A stretch of DNA of 51,784 bases from Halieaceae bacterium UBA5085 (GTDB taxonomy: Bacteria; Pseudomonadota; Gammaproteobacteria; Pseudomonadales; Halieaceae), in NCBI GenBank assembly GCA_002414665.1, contig DIAF01000018.1:22198-73981 (forward strand), written 5' to 3'. The notes below the pieces were generated by a model. That model saw only the letters and a program-made list of their open reading frames with translations, did not search any database and was not told the origin of the DNA. Shown here piece by piece: positions 7,322 to 18,140 of the stretch. Position 1 is the stretch's first letter. Every line of letters starts with the position of its first letter. The position numbers were made by a program, and so were the translations under genes.

Positions 7322-9001
7322 TCAGGCCCGCGGTGTCGCCCGCTCGATAATTGCTGCACAGTCCACGCCGCGGGGCAGGGCGCCGACGTTGTGCTGCCCT
7401 TCACCGTCCAGACGGGAGTTGCAGAAAGCCTCCGCTACCCCGGTCGGCGCATGTTGCAGTAACAGCGAGGCCTGCAATGCCCGGGCCATGCGGTCCACGA
7501 TGTCCCGCGCGCGGTACTCAAAATCCTCGGGCGCCGTGAGGTCCTGCTGCAGGCGCTGAATATTGCGATCCAGCGCGGCGTGGGCCCCACGCGCCGTGCC
7601 CAGTTCATCGAGAAACACCTCCACCACGCGCGGTGACTTCTGCATGGCGCGCAGTACATCCAGGCACTGCACATTACCGCTGCCTTCCCAGATGGCGTTC
7701 ACGGGTGCCTCCCGGTAGAGCCTGGGCATCATGCTGTCCTCCATAACGCCGCTGCCGCCGATGCATTCCATGGCTTCGTAGGCATGATTGGGGGCGCGTT
7801 TGCATACCCAGTACTTGCCCACGGCAACGCCCAGGCGCATGAACAGAGCCTCACGCTCATCCACAGCATTGTCCAGCGCCCGTGCCATGCGCATGCCGGT
7901 CACCAGGGCGGCCTCGCTTTCGATGGCAAGGTCGGCCAGCACATTCTGCATCAGTGGCTGTTCGTTCAGGACGCGGCCGAAAGCCTGGCGAATGCTGCAG
8001 TGGTGCAGTGCCTGCGATGCGGCCATACGCATGCCGGCGGCAGAGCCAATCATGCAATCAAAGCGGGTCAGGCTGACCATCTCCACAATGGTGCGCACGC
8101 CGCGGCCTTCCTCACCCAGCAGCCAGCCCAGTGCGCCGCGCAGTTCGATTTCGCTGGACGCATTGGAGGCGTTGCTGAGCTTCTTTTTCAGACGCAGCAC
8201 CTGCAGGGGGTTCTTGCTGCCGTCCGGCCGCCAGCGTGGCACCAGGAAGCAGCTGGGACCTGCTTCGGTCTGCGCCAATACCAGGAAGGCATCGCACATG
8301 GGCGCCGACAGGAAAAATTTGTGTCCGACCAGTTCGTAGGCTTCCCCTGCGCCGCGGGCGCCCAACGGGTGCGCGCGGGTGTTGTTGCTGCGCACGTCCG
8401 AGCCCCCCTGTTTCTCGGTCATGCCCATGCCGATGGTGACCGCGCGTTTCTCCCTGTCAGGCACGTTGCGCGGGTCATATTCCCGGGCAGTGATTTTAGG
8501 CTCCCAGAGGGCCGCGATGGCTGGGGTGGTGCGGATTGATGGAATACAGGCGAAGGTCATGGTGATAGGGCAGCCATGACCGGCCTCCACCTGGCTGTGC
8601 AGATACGTGTGTGCGGCGCGGGCGACATGCGCACCGGCGCGCGGCTCCGTCCAGGGGGACGCGTGCAGCCCGTGGCGTATCGCGGTGTCCATCAGGGTGT
8701 GGTAGGCGGGGTGGTAGCTGACCAGGTCCACGCGGTTGCCAAAGCGGTCGTGGGTGTCGAATTCCGGGGTGTACTTGTTCGCGGCGAAGCCGAGTTGCAG
8801 GTATTCCGCCCTGCCGACATCGTGGCCGAAGGCGCTCAGGCTCTCATCGGCCCAGGCAGCGCCCTCTCGGGCCACCGCTTCCTGTAACGCCCGGTCCTCG
8901 GCGTAAAGGTTGTAGTCCTGCAGCTCGCGGGATACGTTTTCCACGGTATGGGTATCGGCGAGTGCCGAGGCGCGTTCAGCGGTATTTTGCAAGGCAGTCA
9001 T
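7322..9001 (-). CDS. aidB: AidB-type acyl-CoA dehydrogenase
   Basis: FAD-dependent acyl-CoA dehydrogenase family protein. E. coli AidB (about 541 residues) is induced by alkylation stress, binds DNA and has weak isovaleryl-CoA dehydrogenase activity. This 559-residue protein shares many long motifs with it: NLYAEDRALQEAV near the start, QVEAGHGCPITMTFA, IGMGMTEKQGGSDV (FAD/substrate region), KLSNASNASSEIE, LTRFDC, and RLYREAPVNAIWEGSGN near the C-terminus. The ATG at 9001 gives full length. It converges on dnaB with only 36 bp between the stops. No Ada gene is in the window, so alkylation control cannot be judged. Confidence 0.93.
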   Translation of the reverse strand: MTALQNTAERASALADTHTVENVSRELQDYNLYAEDRALQEAVAREGAAWADESLSAFGHDVGRAEYLQLGFAANKYTPEFDTHDRFGNRVDLVSYHPAYHTLMDTAIRHGLHASPWTEPRAGAHVARAAHTYLHSQVEAGHGCPITMTFACIPSIRTTPAIAALWEPKITAREYDPRNVPDREKRAVTIGMGMTEKQGGSDVRSNNTRAHPLGARGAGEAYELVGHKFFLSAPMCDAFLVLAQTEAGPSCFLVPRWRPDGSKNPLQVLRLKKKLSNASNASSEIELRGALGWLLGEEGRGVRTIVEMVSLTRFDCMIGSAAGMRMAASQALHHCSIRQAFGRVLNEQPLMQNVLADLAIESEAALVTGMRMARALDNAVDEREALFMRLGVAVGKYWVCKRAPNHAYEAMECIGGSGVMEDSMMPRLYREAPVNAIWEGSGNVQCLDVLRAMQKSPRVVEVFLDELGTARGAHAALDRNIQRLQQDLTAPEDFEYRARDIVDRMARALQASLLLQHAPTGVAEAFCNSRLDGEGQHNVGALPRGVDCAAIIERATPRA

Positions 9002-9039
9002 GGCGGGCTCCGGTGTGCGCTTTTCCGGCCCCTGTTATA

Positions 9040-9852
9040 TCAGTCCGCGAGGGCCTCTGCCAGTCGCGCGGCCTTCGCCTCCAGCGCCCGCCGCGCAGGT
9101 GTCTCGCGCTGTCCGGCCAGTTGCTCGCTGGCCTCGGCCAGCAGTGTGCGCGCTTCCGCCTGCCTGTCGGCCTGCAGCAGGAGGTCTGCCAAATCCAGCT
9201 TCCAGCGTGCGCTGTCGCGCAATACCGTCCGCAGCGACTCCTGACGGGCGATGGCTGCGGGTAGCCTGCCGCTGGCCAGTTCCAGCTTGAGTGCCTGACG
9301 CTGCAGCTGCGGCACCAGGCCCAGTTGCTCCAGGCCCTGGTCAAGCACGGCGAGCGCATCGTCCGGCCGGCCGGATGCCACCAGCATATTGGCGGCGGAG
9401 ACGAACAGTCCGGGGCTGGGCCGGGCCTGCAGCCTGAAGTGGGTTTGCAGGTCCGCCAGGGCGCGCTCGTGATCGCCGGCATCGCGGGCGATCAGGGCCC
9501 GGTGGCGAAAGCCCTCCGGGTCATCGGGGAAGGCCGCGATGTGGCGATCCGCCAGAGCCATGGCCCGTTCCAGATCGCCCTTGCCGTAGAGCATGATGCT
9601 TTCGGGCAGGTCCGCGTACTGCGCAGGGCCCAGCTCACGAGCCCGGGCGAAGTCGGCCTCTGCTTCGTCAAAGTGGCCGATCTCGCCATATACCTTGCCT
9701 CGCTGCAGGTACAGTGCCTGGTTCCCAGGCGCTTTGGCGAGGGCCTGTTCGATGACCTTGAGTTGGTCTTCATGGCCGGGATGCGCAAGCACAGGCGCAG
9801 CGCCTGTCGGCGCCAGGCACAGTAGCAGCAGTAGCAACAGGGAGCGTGACAT
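9040..9852 (-). CDS. Exported TPR-repeat protein
   Basis: 270 residues from the ATG at 9852. That start gives a classic signal peptide (MSRSLLLLLLLCLAPTGA..., predicted cleavage near residue 24 after VLA); the open frame continues upstream but without export features. The mature part is made of tetratricopeptide repeats: LYLQRGKVYGEIGHFDEAEA, ARELGPAQ, RHRALIARDAGDHERALAD and later helices. Such proteins are scaffolds in the periplasm; the specific partner is unknown. The adjacent upstream gene on the same strand encodes a phosphatase lipoprotein 56 bp away, so they may form an exported two-gene unit. Confidence 0.8.
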   Translation of the reverse strand: MSRSLLLLLLLCLAPTGAAPVLAHPGHEDQLKVIEQALAKAPGNQALYLQRGKVYGEIGHFDEAEADFARARELGPAQYADLPESIMLYGKGDLERAMALADRHIAAFPDDPEGFRHRALIARDAGDHERALADLQTHFRLQARPSPGLFVSAANMLVASGRPDDALAVLDQGLEQLGLVPQLQRQALKLELASGRLPAAIARQESLRTVLRDSARWKLDLADLLLQADRQAEARTLLAEASEQLAGQRETPARRALEAKAARLAEALAD

Positions 9853-9908
9853 TATAGGAGTGCTCTCGGGTGACAGGGCCGCGGCACTGTGCCGCGGCCG
9901 CGAGGATG

Positions 9909-11453
9909 TCAGCGGGTTATCGTGAACTGGTCCAGTACCTGGCCGTTGACGTCGATAAATGAGTGGGTCAAAGCCGTATCGCTGGCGTCGATGACCGCAG
10001 AGCCGAGAACCGGCAGGCCGCGGCGTGGCGGCTCCTCGGTATCTGCTGGCTGCTCGATGTGGGCAGGGTGGCGCAGCCATTCGTCTGCTGCGGTCAGGCT
10101 GCCGGGGTCCTTGTCCGCCTTGCCCGAGTTGCCTACCACGCTGTAGATCACCCGATCGTCGACACCGCCGCTGGTCGGGCTGAGCTGGGCGTAGGGCTGA
10201 TCGCCGCGGCCTGTCGCCGGCTCTGCCGGGTCGCCGTCCACCAGTTCGGCATGTTCCGCCGTGGAGAAGGTATCCGAGGTGCCGGTGTGGCTGGTGATGT
10301 AATAGCTGCGTTCGTAGGAATGTGAATGGCCGTTGTACACCAGGTCGACACCGTAGGCGTCAAAGATCGGCACGAACTGCTCGCGCATGTCCCGCTGGGG
10401 ACGGTCAAAGCCATTCACTTTCTCCACATCGTCCGAGTCGTGGTTGGCGCCCTTGGAATAGGGCGGGTGGTGGAAGATCACCACGGTCCAGTCCAGATCG
10501 TTACTGCTCAGGTCGTCAATCAGCCACTCGCGCATGGTCGCCAGCTGCTCCGGGTCCCGAGCCGAGAGCTGTGAATCCAGGCTCACCACGTGCACGTTGC
10601 CGTGGTCAAAAGAATAGTACTGCTCGGTGCCGCTGGCGACGCCGCCCGCTTCACCCTCTGCGGGCAGGGAGAAAATGTCCAGGTACGGCATGCGCCCGGG
10701 CTCGTCATCGGCTTCTGCCTGGTAGGAGTCAGGGTCTGCGGTGGTGCCCAGCCCGGGTAGGCCCAGGGTCGGGGAGAGAAAGCCCAGCCCCATTTCGTGG
10801 TTGCCGATGGTCGGCCACAGAGAGACCGACTTCAGCAGGTCGGGGTAGGTTTCGAACACCGCCTGCTGGTAGTTGAAGTCGCTGCCCACATTGTAGGCGT
10901 TGTCACCGAGCATCAGGAACAGGTCAATCGCCTTGCCGTCAGCTTCGACAAAGGCTTCCATACCCGCCAGAACCTCGGCGGCCTCGCCCTCGTGCTCTTC
11001 GCGTTCGTCATCGCCGCCGGTGCCTGAATCGCCGATTACCCACAAGCGCGTCTTGCCACCGGCCGCCGCCTCACCCCGCGCGGGCGCAGTGGTGAACTGC
11101 TGCCCGGCGGGTGCGGTAGGTGCGCCGCCCACAGAGTAATAATACGTGGTGCCGGCTTCCAGTCCGTCGATGCGGACTTCCTTGTGCTCGCCCTCGGTTT
11201 CCTCGGCGGCAAAGCGCATCGCCAGGCCGTCGGCGCTGCTGCCGATGCAGGCGGCGCTGGCTTCCCCGCGCCACTTGATGATCACGCTGCTGCTGGTCAG
11301 CTGCTGCAGGAACAGGCGCGAGGACCCGGTTTCCGTGCCGTCGCAGGGGTTGGGCGGCGGCAGCACTTCCGCCACCTGGTCACTGCCGTCGCTGCAGCCC
11401 GCGAGCAGTGCTGCAACGGCGACTGCCAGTAATGTTTTATGGTGCTGGGTCAT
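9909..11453 (-). CDS. Purple-acid-phosphatase-like metallophosphoesterase lipoprotein
   Basis: 514 residues. The N-terminus is a lipoprotein signal with lipobox LLAGC (Cys20). A fibronectin-like N-terminal domain of the purple acid phosphatase type follows (about 45-125). The calcineurin-like catalytic domain carries the metal motifs in order: VIGDSGTGG, MLGDNAYNVG, TIGNHEMG, IFHHPPYSKG and NGHSHSYERS. These predict a dinuclear metal phosphatase anchored in the outer or inner membrane and facing the periplasm, probably scavenging phosphate from organic esters. The exact substrate is not visible. It is followed by the TPR protein gene on the same strand. Confidence 0.9.
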   Translation of the reverse strand: MTQHHKTLLAVAVAALLAGCSDGSDQVAEVLPPPNPCDGTETGSSRLFLQQLTSSSVIIKWRGEASAACIGSSADGLAMRFAAEETEGEHKEVRIDGLEAGTTYYYSVGGAPTAPAGQQFTTAPARGEAAAGGKTRLWVIGDSGTGGDDEREEHEGEAAEVLAGMEAFVEADGKAIDLFLMLGDNAYNVGSDFNYQQAVFETYPDLLKSVSLWPTIGNHEMGLGFLSPTLGLPGLGTTADPDSYQAEADDEPGRMPYLDIFSLPAEGEAGGVASGTEQYYSFDHGNVHVVSLDSQLSARDPEQLATMREWLIDDLSSNDLDWTVVIFHHPPYSKGANHDSDDVEKVNGFDRPQRDMREQFVPIFDAYGVDLVYNGHSHSYERSYYITSHTGTSDTFSTAEHAELVDGDPAEPATGRGDQPYAQLSPTSGGVDDRVIYSVVGNSGKADKDPGSLTAADEWLRHPAHIEQPADTEEPPRRGLPVLGSAVIDASDTALTHSFIDVNGQVLDQFTITR

Positions 11454-11556
11454 GTTGGGTATCCGTTATTATTATCAGAGAGACGTACACTGAAACAGGA
11501 GACAAAAATAACAGCTGCCTGCAGACTCGGCAACAAACGCTGCCGCGCCTGCCCTG

Positions 11557-12228
11557 TCAGAGCTGCGTTTCACGACGCAGCCTGGCGAGTGCCTCGAGCT
11601 GTTGTTCGGCCGACAGCGGCGCTGGCTCGTGCTGCTCGAGTGCGGCCTCCCGGGGGATCGTGAGTGTCTCGCCGCGCAGGGCGCGTGTGCACCAGGCCTG
11701 GTAGTGCTTGCGGAAAACCGGCCAGGTCAGGCGTTCCGGATTGTTGGCGAGAAAGAACCAGTCGCTGTCCCGGCCGGCGAGGTAGACTGCCGGGTGGGTC
11801 CAGCGCTGCGCCGAACGGGGACTTTGCGCATCACAGGCCTCGCGATAGGCCGTGTAGGCATCAGGCAGACCGAGGCTGGCGATACTTTCCCGACAGCACT
11901 CCAGCATGCGATGCAGCGTGGGCAGGTACTCACTGTTCTCAATGGCGTGGCGGGCGCCGCGCAGGATCTGCTCGACCGGATAGTCCGCGAGGGATTCCAG
12001 CCACAGCTTCTTGATCTGTTTGAGCTGTTCGGCGTCGGGGTAGGCCGCGTAATACTGGTTGTGGTAGTTCAGCCGGAACAGGGCAAAGACCTGGTTGATG
12101 GCTTCGACATGGCCATCGCTGGCCGGCCGGCGGCGGGCGTCAGTCGGCCCAGGAGGTGTCGTTGAGGTCGTCTGCGAGGCTTCGATCCCGCGTGCGACCC
12201 GTTCGAGTAGATCCTTGCTGTCCGTCAT
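11557..12228 (-). CDS. Lambda-P-like replication protein (putative helicase loader)
   Basis: 223 residues from the ATG at 12228, which has an AGGA site upstream; a TTG seven codons earlier is a less likely start. The core resembles phage lambda P: the stretch from INQVFALFRLNY through KKLWLESLADYPVEQILRGA, YLPTLHRMLECCRES, GLPDAYTAYREACD, and a Trp-rich segment before HPAVYLAGRDSDWF follows the same order of features as P (VFSQLLATF, RRQWVLAF, MRVARRQNRPFLPSPGQFVAWCREE, HYWLVTNL). Lambda P binds DnaB and loads it at an origin. The first 89 bp overlap the end of the upstream DnaT-repeat gene, indicating translational coupling. It is not obviously in a prophage. A role in loading DnaB or in replication restart is inference. 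Confidence 0.7.
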   Translation of the reverse strand: MTDSKDLLERVARGIEASQTTSTTPPGPTDARRRPASDGHVEAINQVFALFRLNYHNQYYAAYPDAEQLKQIKKLWLESLADYPVEQILRGARHAIENSEYLPTLHRMLECCRESIASLGLPDAYTAYREACDAQSPRSAQRWTHPAVYLAGRDSDWFFLANNPERLTWPVFRKHYQAWCTRALRGETLTIPREAALEQHEPAPLSAEQQLEALARLRRETQL

Positions 12229-13306
12229 GGCTGTGTCCTGCCTGGTCAATGCGGTGCTGTTTGGCCCAATGGAACTTCACGTGTTGCAGGAACTTGCTGT
12301 TCCAGGATGTGTGAGCCTGGTTGCTGTCGCGCCAGTAGACGATGAATTCCGGCAGCAGCCCCCGGGCGAAGTCCTCATCAATGTGGGACAGGCGCAGGAT
12401 ATCAAAAACATCGTCATCGGGCTGCCAGTCCTCGGTGATGCGCCGTGGCTCTGTACTGTGGCGCATGCTGGAGGTGTACTTGGCCCACTGTATGCGGATG
12501 TGTTGGATGAACTTTGAGTTCAGCTCTTTCGGAGCATCGCCGCGCTCGCGCCAGTAGAGGATGAACTCCGGGGTGGCTTCACGAATGAAATCGGGGTCGA
12601 TGCCACCGCGCAGCATGATCTCCAGCGCGTCCCGGCTGGGCTGCCAGTGATTGTCCAGCGGTACGTTCTGGTCGACGCGAAATGCCTCTGCACGGTGTTG
12701 TTGCTCACGCCGCCAGCAACTGATGACATGCTGGCGGAACTTGTTTTCCCAGGCGTGGTTGGGCTCGCCGCGTTCGCGCCAGTAAAAGATGAAATCCTCC
12801 AGTTGGTCCAGGGCAAACTGGCGCGGTATGTTGTGGTTCAGCGCCAGCAACTGCAGCAGATCTTCGCTGGGGCCCCAGCTGGCTGGCAGCTGCGCTGCAC
12901 TGCGCCGCGCAGGTTCCGCTGGCTCGTCGGCCGGTGTCGTCATGCCCCTCGGTTGTCCGCCGGCACCGGCGGGGGCGGCAGTCGGCGCATGGCCGTGCTG
13001 CTCGTTCATGGCGAAAAGCAGTTCAGGGTGGCTGTGCAGGGGTGGGGATTCCACCAGAATGACGCCCTTGTCCACCAGGCTGCGGCAAATGCGGTAGAGG
13101 TCAGCGGGACCCCAGAACGGCATCTGCTGCAACAGGACGTCGCGTTCTACCCGCAGCCAGCGGTAGCCGCGATGCGGCTGCGCGGGGCGGTGTGCGAATA
13201 GCGTGGCCAGCTGCTGCAGGAGAATCGCCTCTTCCAGCCCGATCGTCGCCGCCAGCCCGGGCGAAAACACCAGTGGCGGTTCGGGAATCAGGGAGGAATG
13301 GGGCAT
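12140..13306 (-). CDS. Protein with three DnaT-type ssDNA-binding repeats
   Basis: 388 residues from the ATG at 13306. Residues 1-110 look like a winged-helix domain (FSPGLAATIGLEEAILLQQL, then DLYRICRSLVDKGVI). A low-complexity Ala/Pro/Gly linker follows. Then come three similar units starting near residues 143, 221 and 294, each with W-x-P-S/D-x-D, a helix, F-I-x-Y-W-R-E/D, and a K-F-x-Q-H-V/I-x-x-x-W end. This is the pattern of the C-terminal domain of E. coli DnaT (WQPDADF ... FIAYWQAEG ... W). DnaT is a primosomal protein with one such domain. The gene overlaps the lambda-P-like gene by 89 bp and diverges from radA. A function in primosome assembly is inferred from family and context. 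Confidence 0.75.
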   Translation of the reverse strand: MPHSSLIPEPPLVFSPGLAATIGLEEAILLQQLATLFAHRPAQPHRGYRWLRVERDVLLQQMPFWGPADLYRICRSLVDKGVILVESPPLHSHPELLFAMNEQHGHAPTAAPAGAGGQPRGMTTPADEPAEPARRSAAQLPASWGPSEDLLQLLALNHNIPRQFALDQLEDFIFYWRERGEPNHAWENKFRQHVISCWRREQQHRAEAFRVDQNVPLDNHWQPSRDALEIMLRGGIDPDFIREATPEFILYWRERGDAPKELNSKFIQHIRIQWAKYTSSMRHSTEPRRITEDWQPDDDVFDILRLSHIDEDFARGLLPEFIVYWRDSNQAHTSWNSKFLQHVKFHWAKQHRIDQAGHSHDGQQGSTRTGRTRDRSLADDLNDTSWAD

Positions 13307-13422
13307 GGACTGTCCGTTAATGTTGGGCAAGTGGTGCTGGTGTGCACTAGGATACCGACCTGACCCGGCGTCTGATAGCAGGGTGGCCGATTTTTTCCGA
13401 TAAGACAGGAGCAGGGCAGGGC

Positions 13423-14802
13423 ATGGCGAAGAGCAAAACGGCGTTCGTGTGCAACGAGTGTGGCTCGGACTATGCTAAGTGGCAGGGTCAGTGCAACGAT
13501 TGCGGAGCCTGGAACACCCTGTCCGAGATCCGACTCGGTGGCCCGGCCGGGGGGGCGGCTGCGTCCCGGGGCGGCAAGGCGCGCGGCGGCTTCGCCGGCA
13601 GCGTGAGTGAGGCACGCCTGCTGGGTGACATCGACCTCGCCGAACTGCCGCGTTTTTCCAGCGGTGCCGAGGAGTTTGACCGCGTGCTGGGTGGCGGGCT
13701 GGTGCCCGGCTCCGCCATTCTGGTGGGCGGCAACCCGGGCGCGGGGAAAAGCACACTGCTGCTGCAGACCATGTGCCACCTCGCTGCGAGCATGGATGCC
13801 TTGTACATCACCGGTGAGGAGTCTCTGCAGCAGGTGGCGATGCGGGCACGCCGCCTGGGCCTGGCCACTGACCGTCTGCGCCTGATGGCCGAAACCAGTG
13901 TGGAAGCCATCATTGCCGCCGCCGAAACCCACCGTCCACGCGTACTGGTGGTGGACTCCATCCAGGTCGTGCACTCGGACGACCTGAGCTCTGCGCCGGG
14001 CAGTGTCTCCCAGGTGCGCGAGTGCGCCGCGTTCCTCACCCGCTTCGCCAAACGCACCGGTACCGTGCTGTTCCTGGTGGGGCATGTCACCAAGGACGGC
14101 TCTCTGGCTGGCCCCAAGGTACTGGAACACATGATCGATTGCTCCATCCTGCTGGAAGGCGGGCACGACTCCCGGTTCCGCACTCTGCGCGGGCAGAAGA
14201 ACCGCTTCGGCGCGGTTAACGAACTGGGGGTATTTGCCATGACCGAGCAGGGCCTGCGGGAGGTGCGCAATCCGTCAGCCATTTTCCTTGACCGCAGCAG
14301 CGAACCGGCCTCGGGCAGCGCCGTGATGGTGGTCTGGGAGGGCACGCGCCCCCTGCTGGTGGAAATCCAGGCCCTGGTGGATGCCAGCGCCCTGGGCAAT
14401 CCGCGCCGTGTTGCGGTGGGCCTGGAGCAGAACCGCCTCGCCATGCTGCTGGCGGTGCTGCATCGACACGGGGGCCTGCAGGTGGGCGACCAGGATGTGT
14501 TTGCCAACGTGGTGGGCGGTGTGAAGGTGCTGGAAACCAGTGCCGACCTCGCGCTGTTGCTGGCCATCGTTTCCAGCTTCCGCGACCGCCAGCTTCCGCG
14601 CGACATGGTGATCTTCGGGGAAGTGGGCCTGTCCGGCGAGATTCGGCCGGTACCCAGTGGCCAGGAACGCCTCTCGGAGGCGGCGAAACACGGATTCCGG
14701 CGCGCGATAGTGCCCAGGGCGAATGCGCCGCGTGGCGAGATTCGCGGCATGCAGGTGATTGCGGTGTCGCGGCTGGAAGAGGCCCTCGCTGCCGTGGAAT
14801 GA
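13423..14802 (+). CDS. radA: DNA repair protein RadA
   Basis: DnaB-like hexameric motor that promotes branch migration in recombinational repair. The 459-residue protein has the N-terminal C4 zinc finger (Cys10, 13, 24, 27), a RecA-like domain with Walker A GNPGAGKST (103-111), the RadA-specific KNRFG motif (259-263), and a C-terminal Lon-protease-like domain (about 285-455; DVFANVVGGVKVLETSADLA). It is divergent from the DnaT-repeat gene with a 116-bp gap that should hold both promoters. Confidence 0.98.
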   Translation: MAKSKTAFVCNECGSDYAKWQGQCNDCGAWNTLSEIRLGGPAGGAAASRGGKARGGFAGSVSEARLLGDIDLAELPRFSSGAEEFDRVLGGGLVPGSAILVGGNPGAGKSTLLLQTMCHLAASMDALYITGEESLQQVAMRARRLGLATDRLRLMAETSVEAIIAAAETHRPRVLVVDSIQVVHSDDLSSAPGSVSQVRECAAFLTRFAKRTGTVLFLVGHVTKDGSLAGPKVLEHMIDCSILLEGGHDSRFRTLRGQKNRFGAVNELGVFAMTEQGLREVRNPSAIFLDRSSEPASGSAVMVVWEGTRPLLVEIQALVDASALGNPRRVAVGLEQNRLAMLLAVLHRHGGLQVGDQDVFANVVGGVKVLETSADLALLLAIVSSFRDRQLPRDMVIFGEVGLSGEIRPVPSGQERLSEAAKHGFRRAIVPRANAPRGEIRGMQVIAVSRLEEALAAVE

Positions 14803-14830
14803 TCGTCGGCGGAGGAGAGGGCCTGGGGCT

Positions 14831-15217
14831 TTAGTCGTCCCCGTCCTCAGCCTGTTCCTCAAGCTGACGCAGTTCCGTGTCCAGCACGTCGGGGTTGCTC
14901 ATGTGTGCAGACAGCAGGCGCCGCAGCGGGTCTATATTCTCACGGTCGACGTGGTCAACCTTGAACCCCAGGCGCCCGGCTTCCACGTGTTGCAGGTAGG
15001 CATACAGCTCCAGCGGTTCCGCTTCGCCAGTGTCGATCAGCAGCGTAAAGGGCTCGTTGTACTGTGCGTCCCAGACATTAGGCTGATCCGTGGCAGCGCC
15101 ACCCAGGGAAATGTCGATGAGGCGCTGGTGCCAGCTGCTGCCGCCCTGCTGCACCTCGACGGGAAGGTCGATAGCAACGCGGGTGTAGGCTCGGCGTTCG
15201 ATAGGGGAGTCGGTCAT
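14831..15217 (-). CDS. PilZ-domain protein (probable cyclic-di-GMP receptor)
   Basis: 128 residues from the ATG at 15217. The cyclic-di-GMP signature is complete: RRAYTR (Arg8, Arg9, Arg13) followed by DISLGG (35-40). The rest is a single PilZ beta barrel and an acidic C-terminal helix (QLEEQAEDGDD). Output target is unknown. An upstream in-frame ATG at 15271 would add 18 residues that look non-conserved, so I prefer the inner start, which places RRxxxR close to the N-terminus as usual. Confidence 0.85.
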   Translation of the reverse strand: MTDSPIERRAYTRVAIDLPVEVQQGGSSWHQRLIDISLGGAATDQPNVWDAQYNEPFTLLIDTGEAEPLELYAYLQHVEAGRLGFKVDHVDRENIDPLRRLLSAHMSNPDVLDTELRQLEEQAEDGDD

Positions 15218-15313
15218 GCCTGGTCTCTCGCGTATCAAATTGGACAAATCATAGCCCCGCTGCGGGCCCATTGCGAGGCCGGTGCAGCGGGCGGGTAGCA
15301 GTGGCCCCCGCGG

Positions 15314-16978
<1,665 letters not shown>

Positions 16979-17078
16979 CTGGTAGCGGTGCCTTTAGTGG
17001 TCGAAATTGTGGGCGGATTCTAGCAGGAATCGGGGCCGGGTTCAGTGCACCTGTGGCTTCCGCAAGTCTGGCCCGCCT

Positions 17079-18134
17079 TCAGTCCGCGATTGGCGCCGAA
17101 CTCAGATCCTCAGGATCCAACTCCGAGGCATCTGGTAGGTGCGCCTCGTGAAACTCGTCCACCTCCCAAGTCGCCTTGTCACTGATCTCCGCAATATGGA
17201 ACAGCGCATCACCCTCATAGGCGAGAGGCAGATTGGTGCGGCCGATGACGATTCCGTGGGTATCCGCCACCACGTCCGTTTCACTGGTACCCATGGGGTC
17301 GGCAATAAACCCAATGGTCTGTCCCTGTTGCACCTCTGCGCCCAGCGGCACCAGCACGCGGAGGATGCCGCTCTCAGGAGCGCGCAGCCAGCGCGTGTTG
17401 CGGCTGATGGTCGGCGGCCGGGTGCGCGCACGTGAGCGGCGCAACATGCCGATATGGCGCATCACGTTGAGCACCCCCTTAACCCCCGCGCGGATATAGA
17501 TCTCGTCAAAACGCAGTGCCTCGCAGGACTCGTAGAGCAGCACGGGTACGCCGAGGTCGCCCGCGGCCTGGCGCAGGGAGCCATCGCGTATCTTGGCATC
17601 AATGGCGATGGGCGCGCCGAACGCCTCGGTCATGCCCAGCACCGCAGGATCCTCCAGGTTGGCGCGGATCTGCGGGAAGTTGCTGCGATGACGCGCACCG
17701 GTGTGCAGGTCGATGCCGTGGGTGCACTGCGCTACGATCTCCTGCAGAAAGGTGTGCGCAATGCGACCGGTCAGCGAACCGCGCGCCGAACCGGGGAATG
17801 AGCGGTTGAGGTCGCGGCCATCGGGCAGGTAGCGCGTGTGGTTGATAAAGCCGTAGACGTTGACGATGGGAATCGCGATCAGGGTGCCGCGCAGCCGGTC
17901 CAGATGCGGGTCCTTGAGAATGCGGCGGATGATCTCCACGCCGTTGATTTCGTCCCCGTGCACCGCAGCACAGACAAACATCACCGGCCCGGGTCGCCTG
18001 CCGCGTACCACTTGCACGCTGATGGACAGGTTGTCGCGGGTGTAGGTGGGCGCGACGGGAATGTCGATCACTTTGCGTTCGCCGGGCTGAACCCGCTGGC
18101 CGCCAATGTCCAGAGCCTTGCCGTTTGCCGGCAT
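17079..18134 (-). CDS. Succinylglutamate desuccinylase/aspartoacylase family metallohydrolase
   Basis: 351 residues. Zinc carboxypeptidase-like fold of the AstE/AspA family: HGDE (His59, Glu62) as first metal motif, NVYGFINHTRYLPDGRDLNR for substrate binding, and IDLHTG for the third metal ligand. The C-terminal barrel extension (ESGILRVLVPLGAEVQQGQ) is biotinyl-like, as in other family members. Substrate unknown; ast pathway neighbours are absent. In several marine gammaproteobacteria, relatives lie next to RimK/RimB-type genes, and here a RimB-like gene sits 6 bp upstream on the same strand, so the two are probably cotranscribed. Confidence 0.88.
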   Translation of the reverse strand: MPANGKALDIGGQRVQPGERKVIDIPVAPTYTRDNLSISVQVVRGRRPGPVMFVCAAVHGDEINGVEIIRRILKDPHLDRLRGTLIAIPIVNVYGFINHTRYLPDGRDLNRSFPGSARGSLTGRIAHTFLQEIVAQCTHGIDLHTGARHRSNFPQIRANLEDPAVLGMTEAFGAPIAIDAKIRDGSLRQAAGDLGVPVLLYESCEALRFDEIYIRAGVKGVLNVMRHIGMLRRSRARTRPPTISRNTRWLRAPESGILRVLVPLGAEVQQGQTIGFIADPMGTSETDVVADTHGIVIGRTNLPLAYEGDALFHIAEISDKATWEVDEFHEAHLPDASELDPEDLSSAPIAD

Positions 18135-18140
18135 CTGCCG

